A stretch of DNA of 35,578 nucleotides, taken from a virus. The stretch covers positions 1 to 35,578 of the IMG/VR virus record IMGVR_UViG_3300046517_000320; one strand, 5' to 3'. The notes under the pieces are model-generated. The model saw nothing but the letters and a program-made list of their open reading frames with translations, ran no database searches and was not told where the DNA came from. Made by a program: the position numbers and the translations under genes. Shown one piece after another: positions 22,559-30,125 of this stretch. The number at the start of each line of letters is the position of its first letter. Position 1 is the stretch's first letter.

Positions 22559-23498
22559 ATTAAACGAATATCTACATTACCACAGGGAATCTATTCGCAT
22601 TGGAGATGTAGACCCAGCACATAAGTGCATGAGGTACATCTGCGACCGCTATGAACTGAACATCGAACAGAGGTACTGGCTCGCATTCCTGTACGGTCTC
22701 ACCTACAATGCTGCGAGCGCGTTCTACGTTTACAACGAGTTCCCTGACTGGGAGAATGTCAACATAGACCGTATGCAACGATGGTGGGACTCGGAAGGCC
22801 GCGAGAAGATCGTTTGTACCACAGACAGGCGATGGGTCAGAAGCTCGAATTTGTTCGTTCCTGCTGTTGAATCCTACAACTATCACATAGGTAGTGATTC
22901 TCAAGAAGAAGCGTTTTCAGATTTTATCTGTTATGCTACTCCTGAAGAACGGTACGACACTATTTATAGATGGGCCAAGCAATTAGTCTCCTTTGGGCAG
23001 TTCAGCCTCTTCCTATATTTGGAGGCACTGGACGCTATCACCCATTTGGAATTGAGAGCAACGCAACTCGACCTCAGTAAAGCGTGGTCCTGTCGAAATG
23101 GGCTCTGCTACGCTTATGGGTTTGATGACGCAATCACAGACAATGAGATGCCCACACCTTTAGATTGGGAACCTCACATTAAGTCGGCCTGGAATGACCT
23201 TCTCGACAGGTTGCCAGAGGCTACCGTCTGGAACATCGAAACGACCCTCTGCGCTTACCGTAAGTGGCGCGATGGGAAGCGTTATATCGGCTATTATCTC
23301 GACCGTGAAGCCGACCAGATCGCTGTAATGCAGAGTCACGTCCCTGACGGAGTATTCTGGGACGTGCTCTGGCAGTATCGTCAGGAAACACACAACCATG
23401 ATTACCTACCTGAAATGAATGGACATGCTCGGCCCAACCGAGTAACGAAAGAATGGAAGGAGTATGGTGTGGCGAGGACGGTCGCACTACTCACATGA
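22551..23498 (+). CDS. Candidate amino acid:DNA transferase-like protein (hypermodification family)
   Basis: GTG at 22551 with AGGAG nine bases upstream, overlapping the GATase end. It gives 315 residues. The first part has the pattern EQRYWLAFLYGLTY, YVYNEFPDWENV, RWW, then a TDRRWVRSSNLFVPA block and SYNYHIG, which I associate from memory with helical phage proteins of thymine-hypermodification loci (ADDT or alpha-glutamyl/putrescinyl thymine pyrophosphorylase families). The C-terminal half has CRNGLCYAYGFDD, ETTLCAYRKWRDGKRYIGYY and DREADQIAVMQSH. The context (GATase, amidoligase, hmdU kinase) fits. Moderate to low certainty on the exact family. Confidence 0.5.
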   Translation: MNRLNEYLHYHRESIRIGDVDPAHKCMRYICDRYELNIEQRYWLAFLYGLTYNAASAFYVYNEFPDWENVNIDRMQRWWDSEGREKIVCTTDRRWVRSSNLFVPAVESYNYHIGSDSQEEAFSDFICYATPEERYDTIYRWAKQLVSFGQFSLFLYLEALDAITHLELRATQLDLSKAWSCRNGLCYAYGFDDAITDNEMPTPLDWEPHIKSAWNDLLDRLPEATVWNIETTLCAYRKWRDGKRYIGYYLDREADQIAVMQSHVPDGVFWDVLWQYRQETHNHDYLPEMNGHARPNRVTKEWKEYGVARTVALLT

Positions 23499-24391
23499 AC
23501 TGTAACACAAACCCAGCATCTTGGACGTATGGGCTCGAACTCGAACTGTCGGACTGTGAACGAGACACTCCGCTTCCTGGAAAATCTACGTGGGACCGCA
23601 AAGACAACACCATCGTTAATTCGAATGGAGTTGCGAACGACCCGCGAGGCCGAACGTGGAAGTTTGGTGGAGAGATCAACACAGAACCTACGAATGGGAT
23701 TGACGATCAAGTGATGGTCGTTGACAACATCATCAAGTCGTTATCCCCCAAACCGACGGTAAACTACCGAAGCAATCTCCACGTTCACATTCGAGTTCCT
23801 GGGCTCAGTGACGATGTTCAAGCCATCAAGAAGGCTATGCGGTACGTTGAACTCCACGGTCAGCGTGCCTTCGATTTGGTTGACCCTCTCCCCGAAAAGC
23901 CGGAGAAGGGCACTCCCGAAATGGTGCGCTGGAGGCGCCGCAAACAGAGCCACCAGAACATGCTGACTACTGAGCAGTACGCCAACGTGTATCACTCGAA
24001 TTCGACGGAACAAATCAAGTTAGCACACGTGATTTCGTATTCTGTTGATGGAACTCCTCAGTGGCAGTTCGTTCAACGCTGCGGAGTAAACTTCCTCTCA
24101 TTGTGGAAACATGACACCATCGAATTTCGGCACTTCTGTGGCACCCTCAGCCTTTTCGAGATGTACTTCTCACTTCTGTGGTGTCGTCAGTTTTTGATTG
24201 CAGCATTGCAAGATCACAAAATGACACCCGATTCCATTTACGGGAGTTGGGGTTCCCATATCGAATACCCGAAGCAGCCGCTTCTCAGTCGTTGGCACGA
24301 GGAACGCTACCGTTTGACGTCGCCACGGTACAACTCCGATAGTGAGATTTTGGCACAAATCGAATTCTATCGTGAAGAGGGAACATTATGA
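23495..24391 (+). CDS. GS-like amidoligase
   Basis: ATG at 23495 overlaps the previous stop (ATGA). It gives 298 residues. WTYGLELEL, GGEINTEPTNG, SNLHVHIRV and TIEFRHFCGT match the acidic ATP/metal sites of the amidoligase family with a glutamine-synthetase fold (Amidoligase_2). Members join carboxyl and amino groups using ATP. With the GAT-II upstream the likely reaction is amidation or amino-acid ligation. The target could be a modified base, a protein or a cell-wall peptide. The neighbouring hypermodification genes make the first attractive. Confidence 0.75.
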   Translation: MNCNTNPASWTYGLELELSDCERDTPLPGKSTWDRKDNTIVNSNGVANDPRGRTWKFGGEINTEPTNGIDDQVMVVDNIIKSLSPKPTVNYRSNLHVHIRVPGLSDDVQAIKKAMRYVELHGQRAFDLVDPLPEKPEKGTPEMVRWRRRKQSHQNMLTTEQYANVYHSNSTEQIKLAHVISYSVDGTPQWQFVQRCGVNFLSLWKHDTIEFRHFCGTLSLFEMYFSLLWCRQFLIAALQDHKMTPDSIYGSWGSHIEYPKQPLLSRWHEERYRLTSPRYNSDSEILAQIEFYREEGTL

Positions 24392-24615
24392 GAGACCATG
24401 TTCGCCAAACACACGAAGACACTAATGATACCTGCGAAGAACGTTCTGGATTACCTGAATGTTCTCAGTGCCAGTTGTTTATCTGCAAGGTGTGTGGTAC
24501 CTTCGAGGGTGGGCTTGCCACAGAGTGCCCTGGAGAAAAAATTACCATTGAACAAGCGGATGACATCTATCAAGGAAAGATCGATTTCATTGGAGGAAGG
24601 TGGATCAGAAAATGA
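24388..24615 (+). CDS. Conserved phage zinc-knuckle protein (75 aa)
   Basis: ATG overlaps the previous stop (ATGA). CSQC, CKVC and a later Cys (TECPGEK) with the pattern CKVCGTFEGGLATECPG, then DDIYQGKIDFIGGRWIRK. I recall this pattern in small conserved proteins from many phages, of unknown role. Stop overlaps the next ATG. Confidence 0.7.
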   Translation: MRDHVRQTHEDTNDTCEERSGLPECSQCQLFICKVCGTFEGGLATECPGEKITIEQADDIYQGKIDFIGGRWIRK

Positions 24616-25007
24616 AGGTCCTCGTTCTTTGCACAGGCAACCGATACCGTTCCCCGATGGTGGCGCATCTTCTCCGTCAGGCGCACCCTGACTGGGAGGT
24701 GAAGTCGAGAGGAACCTTTGCGTCGGTTTCTACTCCGACCCCGAAGCGATGGCGTGACCTTGTAGGTTACGATTGGTCTCCAGAACTTCCACAAAGAATT
24801 AGTGAAAGTGATGTCGCGTGGGCCGATGTTATCGTGGGGTTCCAAAAGTCTCACATCGTCGCTGCTGGTAGCTTCGATTCTTCCAAGAAGCTCGTCCATT
24901 GGCCGGTGGAGGATCCCGCGTTTGTTGACAGAGAAGAATGGGGAGAACTCTACGCCAACATTGCGAACAGCATCCCAGACCTTGTGTCAAGAATCGAGGA
25001 AGCATGA
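24612..25007 (+). CDS. Low-molecular-weight protein tyrosine phosphatase-like protein
   Basis: ATG overlaps the previous stop (ATGA). 131 residues begin VLVLCTGNRYRSPM, the CX5R(S) P-loop of LMW-PTP / arsenate-reductase-fold enzymes. PVEDPAF holds the general-acid Asp-Pro. Both essential features are present, so an active enzyme is likely. It acts on phosphate esters, in this context either protein phosphotyrosine or a nucleotide/base-phosphate intermediate. Phage-borne members are uncommon. Confidence 0.75.
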   Translation: MKVLVLCTGNRYRSPMVAHLLRQAHPDWEVKSRGTFASVSTPTPKRWRDLVGYDWSPELPQRISESDVAWADVIVGFQKSHIVAAGSFDSSKKLVHWPVEDPAFVDREEWGELYANIANSIPDLVSRIEEA

Positions 25008-25198
25008 AAATCAGGTTCCTCGTCGCTTGGCAATACGCTGACGGTGAAAATGAACGCGAAATGATAAACCTTGAACCGATGACATTTTTCGAGGCGTTTG
25101 AAGACATCGAGAAAGCTATGACGTATGCCTCAGATAAACAAGATGATGGCTGTCAGGCTGAACTCTTTGGGTGTCTTTCTCTAGGAACATTCAAATGA
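25004..25198 (+). CDS. Hypothetical protein (64 aa)
   Basis: ATG overlaps the phosphatase stop (ATGA) and its own stop overlaps the next ATG. Beta-alpha pattern (KIRFLVAWQYADGENE, then FFEAFEDIEKAMTYAS) with an acidic middle. No family recognised. Confidence 0.6.
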   Translation: MKIRFLVAWQYADGENEREMINLEPMTFFEAFEDIEKAMTYASDKQDDGCQAELFGCLSLGTFK

Positions 25199-25839
25199 CC
25201 GCAAGGCGAGGAAAGCGAAAGAAGGACAAAGAGCCGCCAATCCCAAAAGGGCAGCCAAAGGTCAAAATTACCGATGCACGTGGTGATCCCGTTCATTTGG
25301 AGATGGGTGACCTAAAAGAAGTAAAGATGTTGTTCGGTAGTGATATCAAAATTAGTGGAGAAGCACAAGAATACTTGGGAGGACTAGCTAATCAACACTT
25401 TAATTTAGAAGGTAGTTGGGTTTTTTCTCGGCATTCCCCTTTCCCATTCAGCCATTACAGAGGTAACATCATTCAAGTTACTCACTTTCTTGGTAGGGAA
25501 CTTGGAGTACCATACCGTGATATTCTTGGAGGTGTCCCTATTATTTGTTCCTCTGAATTTATGGTTGGTGCGAGACAGTTTGAAATTTTCTCCGACATTT
25601 GTCATATCGGTTATGAGGCTATAGCAGAGCTAAGAACGCAAATCGAAAGTCATCGAATTGTTTTACTTCATACTCCCCCCTTTATTGATGGATCAGAATA
25701 TATTCATAGAGATGGACCTCTTTCTATTGGGTTGAAATACCTGAGGGATTTTGACGCAATCAATTTTACTCTACAAGTTTGCGGTAACTCGACCAAGACG
25801 CAAGAAGAAATCGAATTCGAAGAGATGTATGGTGACTAA
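25195..25839 (+). CDS. Hypothetical protein, AT-richer than neighbours (214 aa)
   Basis: ATG at 25195 overlaps the previous stop. A basic N-terminus (TARRGKRKKDKE) is followed by an alpha/beta domain (FGSDIKISGEAQEYLG, then HYRGNIIQVTHFLG, LLHTPPFIDGSEYIH). Residue His-rich spots at ~90 and ~165 could bind metal but no known motif is matched. Codon use is more AT-rich than the rest of the island, a sign of possible separate origin. Unknown function. Confidence 0.6.
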   Translation: MTARRGKRKKDKEPPIPKGQPKVKITDARGDPVHLEMGDLKEVKMLFGSDIKISGEAQEYLGGLANQHFNLEGSWVFSRHSPFPFSHYRGNIIQVTHFLGRELGVPYRDILGGVPIICSSEFMVGARQFEIFSDICHIGYEAIAELRTQIESHRIVLLHTPPFIDGSEYIHRDGPLSIGLKYLRDFDAINFTLQVCGNSTKTQEEIEFEEMYGD

Positions 25840-25848
25840 GGAGAAATC

Positions 25849-26019
25849 ATGAAGTGTCCCTACTGTCAATCTGAAAACGTCGATTACCCTACCGTTAACA
25901 TTGGTGTGGGAGAACAGCAGTGCGCTCCGGCAGGGTGTATGGATTGCGGCGCCGTCCAGCTCTACCCAGACGAATCTCCTAAAACAGAGGAGGAAAAGAA
26001 GACCGGCTGGACGCGGTGA
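25849..26019 (+). CDS. Zinc-ribbon small protein (56 aa)
   Basis: ATG with AAGGAGAAATC upstream. CPYC and CMDC pairs, with a further Cys before the second pair (CAPAG), make a zinc ribbon like transcription or replication ribbons, then an acidic then basic tail. The stop overlaps the first glycosyltransferase GTG (GTGA). Possible accessory to that gene set by position. Confidence 0.65.
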   Translation: MKCPYCQSENVDYPTVNIGVGEQQCAPAGCMDCGAVQLYPDESPKTEEEKKTGWTR

Positions 26020-26798
26020 ACATCTGCATTTGTATTCCCACCAAACGCCACCCTCCTCTTCGAACGTTGATGAACCATCCGACAGGAGGCTTTCCGGTCA
26101 TCGTAATTGCTGATCCTGAAGTATACGACGAGCACGTTGCATATTCAGATAACCTCGTCGAAATGGGGAAGAAGGGGATTGGAGCCCAAGTTGCAGAGTG
26201 TTATACACAAGCTGCGGCTCATGGCTATGATCACTTCGTCAGGCTGGACGATGACCTCGAACCTGGGGTTTTTGTTGAACGTGCTCAGGAAGACCCGGAG
26301 GACACTGACAAAGATGCGGACTTCGAGGTTCGTCGTCCATCTCTTCTTTACGTTATTGACAAGTTGATCGAATGTCTTGAGCATACAGGATTGTCGTATG
26401 CCGGCATCAATTCCAATGGGAATGCCCACTGGATGAGAGCAGGGTACTCGAAGACATACGGTGATCTTCCTGGCTGTTGCAATCTGTCAATAGCGAGCCC
26501 CACACCGTTCATGGATCCTGAACTAAAGCGCATGGAGTGGGTCTACAGAGTCTGCGCTCACCGACGTTACGACCTTGCTAACGGAGGGGCAGGGAGAAAC
26601 GGCAAGGTCAATTTCATCGGGCTCGACTACAAGCGGCTCTGGGGGAACATGACATCTTGCGACATATCACAGGAAGATATGGACAAGTCCCAGAACATCA
26701 TTCTAACGGCCTTCTCCGATCTCGTCATGTTCACTGACCCATCAACTTGGACTAACGCCGTTCCTCACAACATTCCAAAGGTTAAGTATCTCAAATGA
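26016..26798 (+). CDS. GT-A-like glycosyltransferase, paralog 1
   Basis: GTG overlapping the previous stop, 260 residues. First of five tandem paralogs. NICICIPTKRHPPL, IADPEVYDEH, AECYTQAAAHGYDHFVRLDDD (DxD-type metal site) and CAHRRYD then GKVNFIGLDY and SCDISQED are shared landmarks. A GT-A fold with nucleotide-sugar use is inferred from the N-terminal strand and DDD motif. It has an extra acidic insert (EDPEDTDKDAD) after the DDD region, and KTYGDLPGCC instead of the HISGG motif of paralogs 3 and 4. Confidence 0.65.
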   Translation: MNICICIPTKRHPPLRTLMNHPTGGFPVIVIADPEVYDEHVAYSDNLVEMGKKGIGAQVAECYTQAAAHGYDHFVRLDDDLEPGVFVERAQEDPEDTDKDADFEVRRPSLLYVIDKLIECLEHTGLSYAGINSNGNAHWMRAGYSKTYGDLPGCCNLSIASPTPFMDPELKRMEWVYRVCAHRRYDLANGGAGRNGKVNFIGLDYKRLWGNMTSCDISQEDMDKSQNIILTAFSDLVMFTDPSTWTNAVPHNIPKVKYLK

Positions 26799-27586
26799 GA
26801 GATAAAAGTGAGATTCTGGTCTGTATACCTTCGAAGAGACTTCCTCCGTTAACAAGTCTTGAGCTTCACCTTGAACGGCTACGTTACCCTATTCTCCTTA
26901 TCTCGGACCCAGACGTTTTCGAGATTCACAGACAATTCTATGATGGGTCCAAGATAGACGTAATACGTGGAGAACACGGTGTCAAACGGCAGACCATGAG
27001 ATGCTACTCCGAAGCCGCTGACCGCGGGTATCAGCATTTCTTTAGAATGGATGACGACTACATCCCTGGTGTCTTTTACCAACTGGAGAAGCAATTAGAT
27101 GTCGACATCAATGACATCATCGAACAAGCACACCGATGTCTGCTTGAACTGAATGTCTCTTACGTTGGGTTCATGAATACCAAGAATCCTAGGGAACTGA
27201 GACCTTCATTTTCCAAAACTCACGGTCATCTCGCCGGTGCCGCCGTCATGGCTATCTCAACCAAGACCCCGGAAACTTTCATGAGCCTTGACCCTGATCT
27301 TGCAGGGGTTCACGAAGACCTCTACAGAACATGTGCTCACAGAAGGTACGAGCGCGACGTTCTTGGTGGGCGAGGGGAAAACGGGAGAGTTAACTTTATC
27401 GGGGCTACGTGGGCCGGATGCTTCGGAAAGAACACGTCGATCGTATCTACGCAGGAAGGGATTTACAGATCCGAAAATTTCCTTTCACAAGAGTTCCCTG
27501 ACATGATAACCTTCATTGATGGTAGTGAGTACGTGAACGTTCTGGGTTTCGAGAAACGAAAGAAACGTTATCTCAAGTCTTGGTGA
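26795..27586 (+). CDS. GT-A-like glycosyltransferase, paralog 2
   Basis: ATG overlaps paralog 1's stop (ATGA), 263 residues. ILVCIPSKRLPPL, ISDPDVFEIH, RCYSEAADRGYQHFFRMDDD, KTHGHLAGAA, CAHRRYERDV, GRVNFIGATW and KNTSIVSTQEG align in order with the other copies. Paralogs 2 and 4 share the FFRMDDD and FGKNTSI/YGKNTSI forms, marking a subgroup. Metal-dependent sugar transfer is inferred from the DDD site. Acceptor unknown. Confidence 0.65.
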   Translation: MRDKSEILVCIPSKRLPPLTSLELHLERLRYPILLISDPDVFEIHRQFYDGSKIDVIRGEHGVKRQTMRCYSEAADRGYQHFFRMDDDYIPGVFYQLEKQLDVDINDIIEQAHRCLLELNVSYVGFMNTKNPRELRPSFSKTHGHLAGAAVMAISTKTPETFMSLDPDLAGVHEDLYRTCAHRRYERDVLGGRGENGRVNFIGATWAGCFGKNTSIVSTQEGIYRSENFLSQEFPDMITFIDGSEYVNVLGFEKRKKRYLKSW

Positions 27587-27588
27587 TT

Positions 27589-28392
27589 ATGAACACTTGT
27601 ATCTGTATCCCAACCAAACGAAAAACCCCAGTTCTAACTCTGGAAAGTTTCAGTATTCCAGATGACAGGAAAGTCCTGCTCATTTGTGACCCCGAAGTCT
27701 ATCAGGAACACAAAGAAAAATACGAGAACGACCCTAAAATCATGGTTGTTCTTGGGGTTCGAGGTATGGCTCGTCAGGCGTCAGAATGTTATCGCTTGGC
27801 GGCATTGCACGGATACGACACTTTCCTGCGCCTTGATGACGACCTTCAACCCGACTCGTTCATTCACGTAGATGGGTATAGTGTCGGTCTTGAAGAACTC
27901 ATCAACGAGATGCAGGACTGTATGGAGCATTTCGATATTACTCTCGTAGGGCTTCAAATGACGTCTAATCGGTATTGGTTGGACAACAATGATCAGCCTT
28001 ACGGTCGAGCGTATTCTCATATCTCCGGTGGGGTAAGTCTGGTTAAAAGTTCTCTTGACCCGACGGTCTTTGTTCACCCACTTCTGAGACATAGTGAGGA
28101 TACTTGGAGAACTTGTTCCCATCGTCAATATGACATTGATCGTGGTGGCAAGGGGTTGAATGGGAGAGTGAATTTTATCGGATTCAACTTCTCTGGTTGC
28201 ATGGAATGGAGCCAAGGGAACAAGGGCAATAAGTCGATTATTGATTCTAATCAGGAAGACATTGAGAGTGACAAGCGTTTGATTGAAGAACACTTTTCAC
28301 ATCTGATAGAATTCGGCAGACTTGGAGACTATGACAATGGAGGTAAGTACCGGAATTACAAGAAGAAGTATCTAAGGTACAAACCAAACTAG
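27589..28392 (+). CDS. GT-A-like glycosyltransferase, paralog 3
   Basis: ATG at 27589 gives MNTCICIPTKRKTP, matching the paralog starts. A GTG at 27583, overlapping the previous stop (GTGA), is an alternative. CDPEVYQEH, ECYRLAALHGYDTFLRLDDD, YSHISGGVSLV, CSHRQYD and GRVNFIGFNF, then SIIDSNQED are present. An extra loop (EWSQGNKGNK) sits before the last motif. Basic C-terminus (YKKKYLRYKPN). Confidence 0.65.
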   Translation: MNTCICIPTKRKTPVLTLESFSIPDDRKVLLICDPEVYQEHKEKYENDPKIMVVLGVRGMARQASECYRLAALHGYDTFLRLDDDLQPDSFIHVDGYSVGLEELINEMQDCMEHFDITLVGLQMTSNRYWLDNNDQPYGRAYSHISGGVSLVKSSLDPTVFVHPLLRHSEDTWRTCSHRQYDIDRGGKGLNGRVNFIGFNFSGCMEWSQGNKGNKSIIDSNQEDIESDKRLIEEHFSHLIEFGRLGDYDNGGKYRNYKKKYLRYKPN

Positions 28393-28400
28393 GAGACGTT

Positions 28401-29171
28401 GTGGAAAATCTGCTAATCATTATTCCAACGAAAAGAAAGCCTCCAGTTAAAACGTTGGAAACTTATCAACCAGTCAAATATCCAATAGTGATTCTTGCTG
28501 ATCCTTCAGTTTATGAGGAACATCAAGAGTACTACCGCTTTTCTCTCGCAAAGGTAATTCCTGGCGCAGTTGGGATGGGGGCTCAATCCCACCTTTGCTA
28601 CGTCACGGCTCATGAATTGGGTTTCGATAAATTCTTTCGCATGGATGACGATCATGTTCCGGGGATGTTTCGCGCGTGTGATCTAATGACTGATGCAATC
28701 TATGAACCGTCATTAGATATTATTATCCATTGTGCGAATTTTTGTCTTAAAACTCTACCAGTAACCTTGGTAGGATTTCAGAATAAAATAGGAGCTGCCG
28801 CCTTATCTTCTGGGAGTGGTAAGTGCAGAGAAACCTTTACCCACATCTCGGGTGGCGCAAATTTAGCCGTGGTCATCCCCGGCATGCTTGACGATAAGGT
28901 CCTCAAGACACTACAAAGAAATGAAGATTCTTATCGAACCTGCTTCCACCGTAAGCGTGCTCTCAACCAGAAGAACGGCAGAGTAACCCACATCGGGGTT
29001 TCTTGGAGTAAGTGCTACGGGAAGAACACGTCAATCCTCTGTAGTCAGGAAGAACTCACTGCGTCTGAGGACACGGTTTCGAGATGCTTCCCTGACATGC
29101 TGACCTACGGCCCGGAGACATTGCTGGATGAGCGTGGACTCACCATAAGAAAGCGGAGATACCTTCCTTGA
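28401..29171 (+). CDS. GT-A-like glycosyltransferase, paralog 4
   Basis: GTG with TAGGAGA upstream, 256 residues. LLIIIPTKRKPPV, LADPSVYEEH, CYVTAHELGFDKFFRMDDDH, FTHISGGANLAV, CFHRKRALN, GRVTHIGVSW and YGKNTSILCSQEE. All landmarks are kept, so it is probably active. The stop overlaps paralog 5's TTG. Confidence 0.65.
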   Translation: MENLLIIIPTKRKPPVKTLETYQPVKYPIVILADPSVYEEHQEYYRFSLAKVIPGAVGMGAQSHLCYVTAHELGFDKFFRMDDDHVPGMFRACDLMTDAIYEPSLDIIIHCANFCLKTLPVTLVGFQNKIGAAALSSGSGKCRETFTHISGGANLAVVIPGMLDDKVLKTLQRNEDSYRTCFHRKRALNQKNGRVTHIGVSWSKCYGKNTSILCSQEELTASEDTVSRCFPDMLTYGPETLLDERGLTIRKRRYLP

Positions 29172-29902
29172 GCGTGTGTATCTGCATCCCCACTAAACGG
29201 AAGCCACCACTAGACACTCTGAAAAATTACAAGGTTCCAAGAGAAGTCAAAACATATATCATCGCCGACCCTTCTGTGTACACGGATCACCGATCGTACT
29301 ATTCTCGCTCGGAGTATTACGTTCTCCCCGGTGTCCCTGGAATGTGTGCGCAAATCGCTGAATGCTACAGTTGGGCTTACTCCCATGGGCACGATTGGTT
29401 CTTACGTTTAGATGATGACTGTCCACCTAACATCTTTCGACACTATGACGAGAGCCCTGCTACCTTGGATGAAATTCTCCAAGAATGTCTGACTTGTGCG
29501 GAGACATTAGGGGTTACTCTTGTTGGGCTTAATCTTAAGCATTCCGATATGTGTTTAGACTATGAACACAGTGATAGGAACACTTATGGATTTGTGAATT
29601 TCGCGAGAAGCACAAACCATCCTGAATTGTTCGTGGACACTACTCTACAGAAGCGTGAAATCGAGTACAGGGTTTGCGCTCACCGTAGGCATGACAAGAA
29701 GTTGATGGGCGTAGTGAAGCATATCTACGCAAAGTACAGTCTCATTAAAAATGTTCCTACCGTCATCGAAAACAGTGTTAAAGCCAGTAACGAAGCGTTG
29801 CTGAGAATAGTCGAATTGTTCCCGGAGATGGTCACCCGTATGGACCTTAAACACGGTGGAGATGGTTCAGTAGTTACGATGAAATTTAAAAGAATCACTT
29901 GA
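29168..29902 (+). CDS. GT-A-like glycosyltransferase, paralog 5 (diverged)
   Basis: TTG start overlapping the previous stop. A GTG at 29174 is an alternative. 244 residues, the shortest. VCICIPTKRKPPL, IADPSVYTDH, AECYSWAYSHGHDWFLRLDDD and CAHRRHD are kept, but the HISGG motif is replaced by YGFVNFARS and the GKNxS...SQED motif is lost (KNVPTVIENSVKASNE). It may have a changed acceptor or partial loss of function. Its stop lies in the next promoter's -35 box. Confidence 0.6.
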   Translation: MSVCICIPTKRKPPLDTLKNYKVPREVKTYIIADPSVYTDHRSYYSRSEYYVLPGVPGMCAQIAECYSWAYSHGHDWFLRLDDDCPPNIFRHYDESPATLDEILQECLTCAETLGVTLVGLNLKHSDMCLDYEHSDRNTYGFVNFARSTNHPELFVDTTLQKREIEYRVCAHRRHDKKLMGVVKHIYAKYSLIKNVPTVIENSVKASNEALLRIVELFPEMVTRMDLKHGGDGSVVTMKFKRIT

Positions 29903-29927
29903 CATTTGAGTTTAAATATGGTAGGGT
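29899..29927 (+). promoter_or_regulatory. Promoter with degenerate GTTTnAAA spacer site
   Basis: TTGACA (29899-29904), 17-bp spacer TTTGAGTTTAAATATGG, TAGGGT (29922-29927). A GTG follows at 29937, leaving a leader of at most ~3 bases. Separates the glycosyltransferases from the kinase cluster. Confidence 0.7.
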
Positions 29928-29936
29928 TGGGTACTT

Positions 29937-30125
29937 GTGAAATCCTTTGGTCAGTTACCGAGACGTGGTGGGTTGGCAGCAGTGAGACACTCTGTTTTGC
30001 TGGAAATCCGAGCCGGTAACTCTGAAGGTGCCTATGCCCTGACTAAGATTCTAGTTAGGTTAGCCCGTCAACGAGAGGAAAGAAAGAATGATAGTCAACG
30101 TAAGAGGAACGAACGGATCGGGTAA
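29937..30125 (+). CDS. Basic leader-proximal small protein (62 aa, uncertain)
   Basis: GTG placed just after the promoter, probably leaderless. Arg/Lys-rich helical product (KSFGQLPRRGGLAAVRHSVL, then LVRLARQREERKN). It overlaps the kinase start by 38 bases in another frame, unusual for this genome, so it could be a leader peptide coupling translation to the kinase, or no gene at all. Confidence 0.4.
   Translation: MKSFGQLPRRGGLAAVRHSVLLEIRAGNSEGAYALTKILVRLARQREERKNDSQRKRNERIG

Noticed and set aside
21950-24391. 7-deazaguanine (queuosine-type) base modification
   Set aside because: GAT-II and amidoligase also occur in such phages, but no queC, queD, queE, folE or DpdA-like gene is visible in the window.
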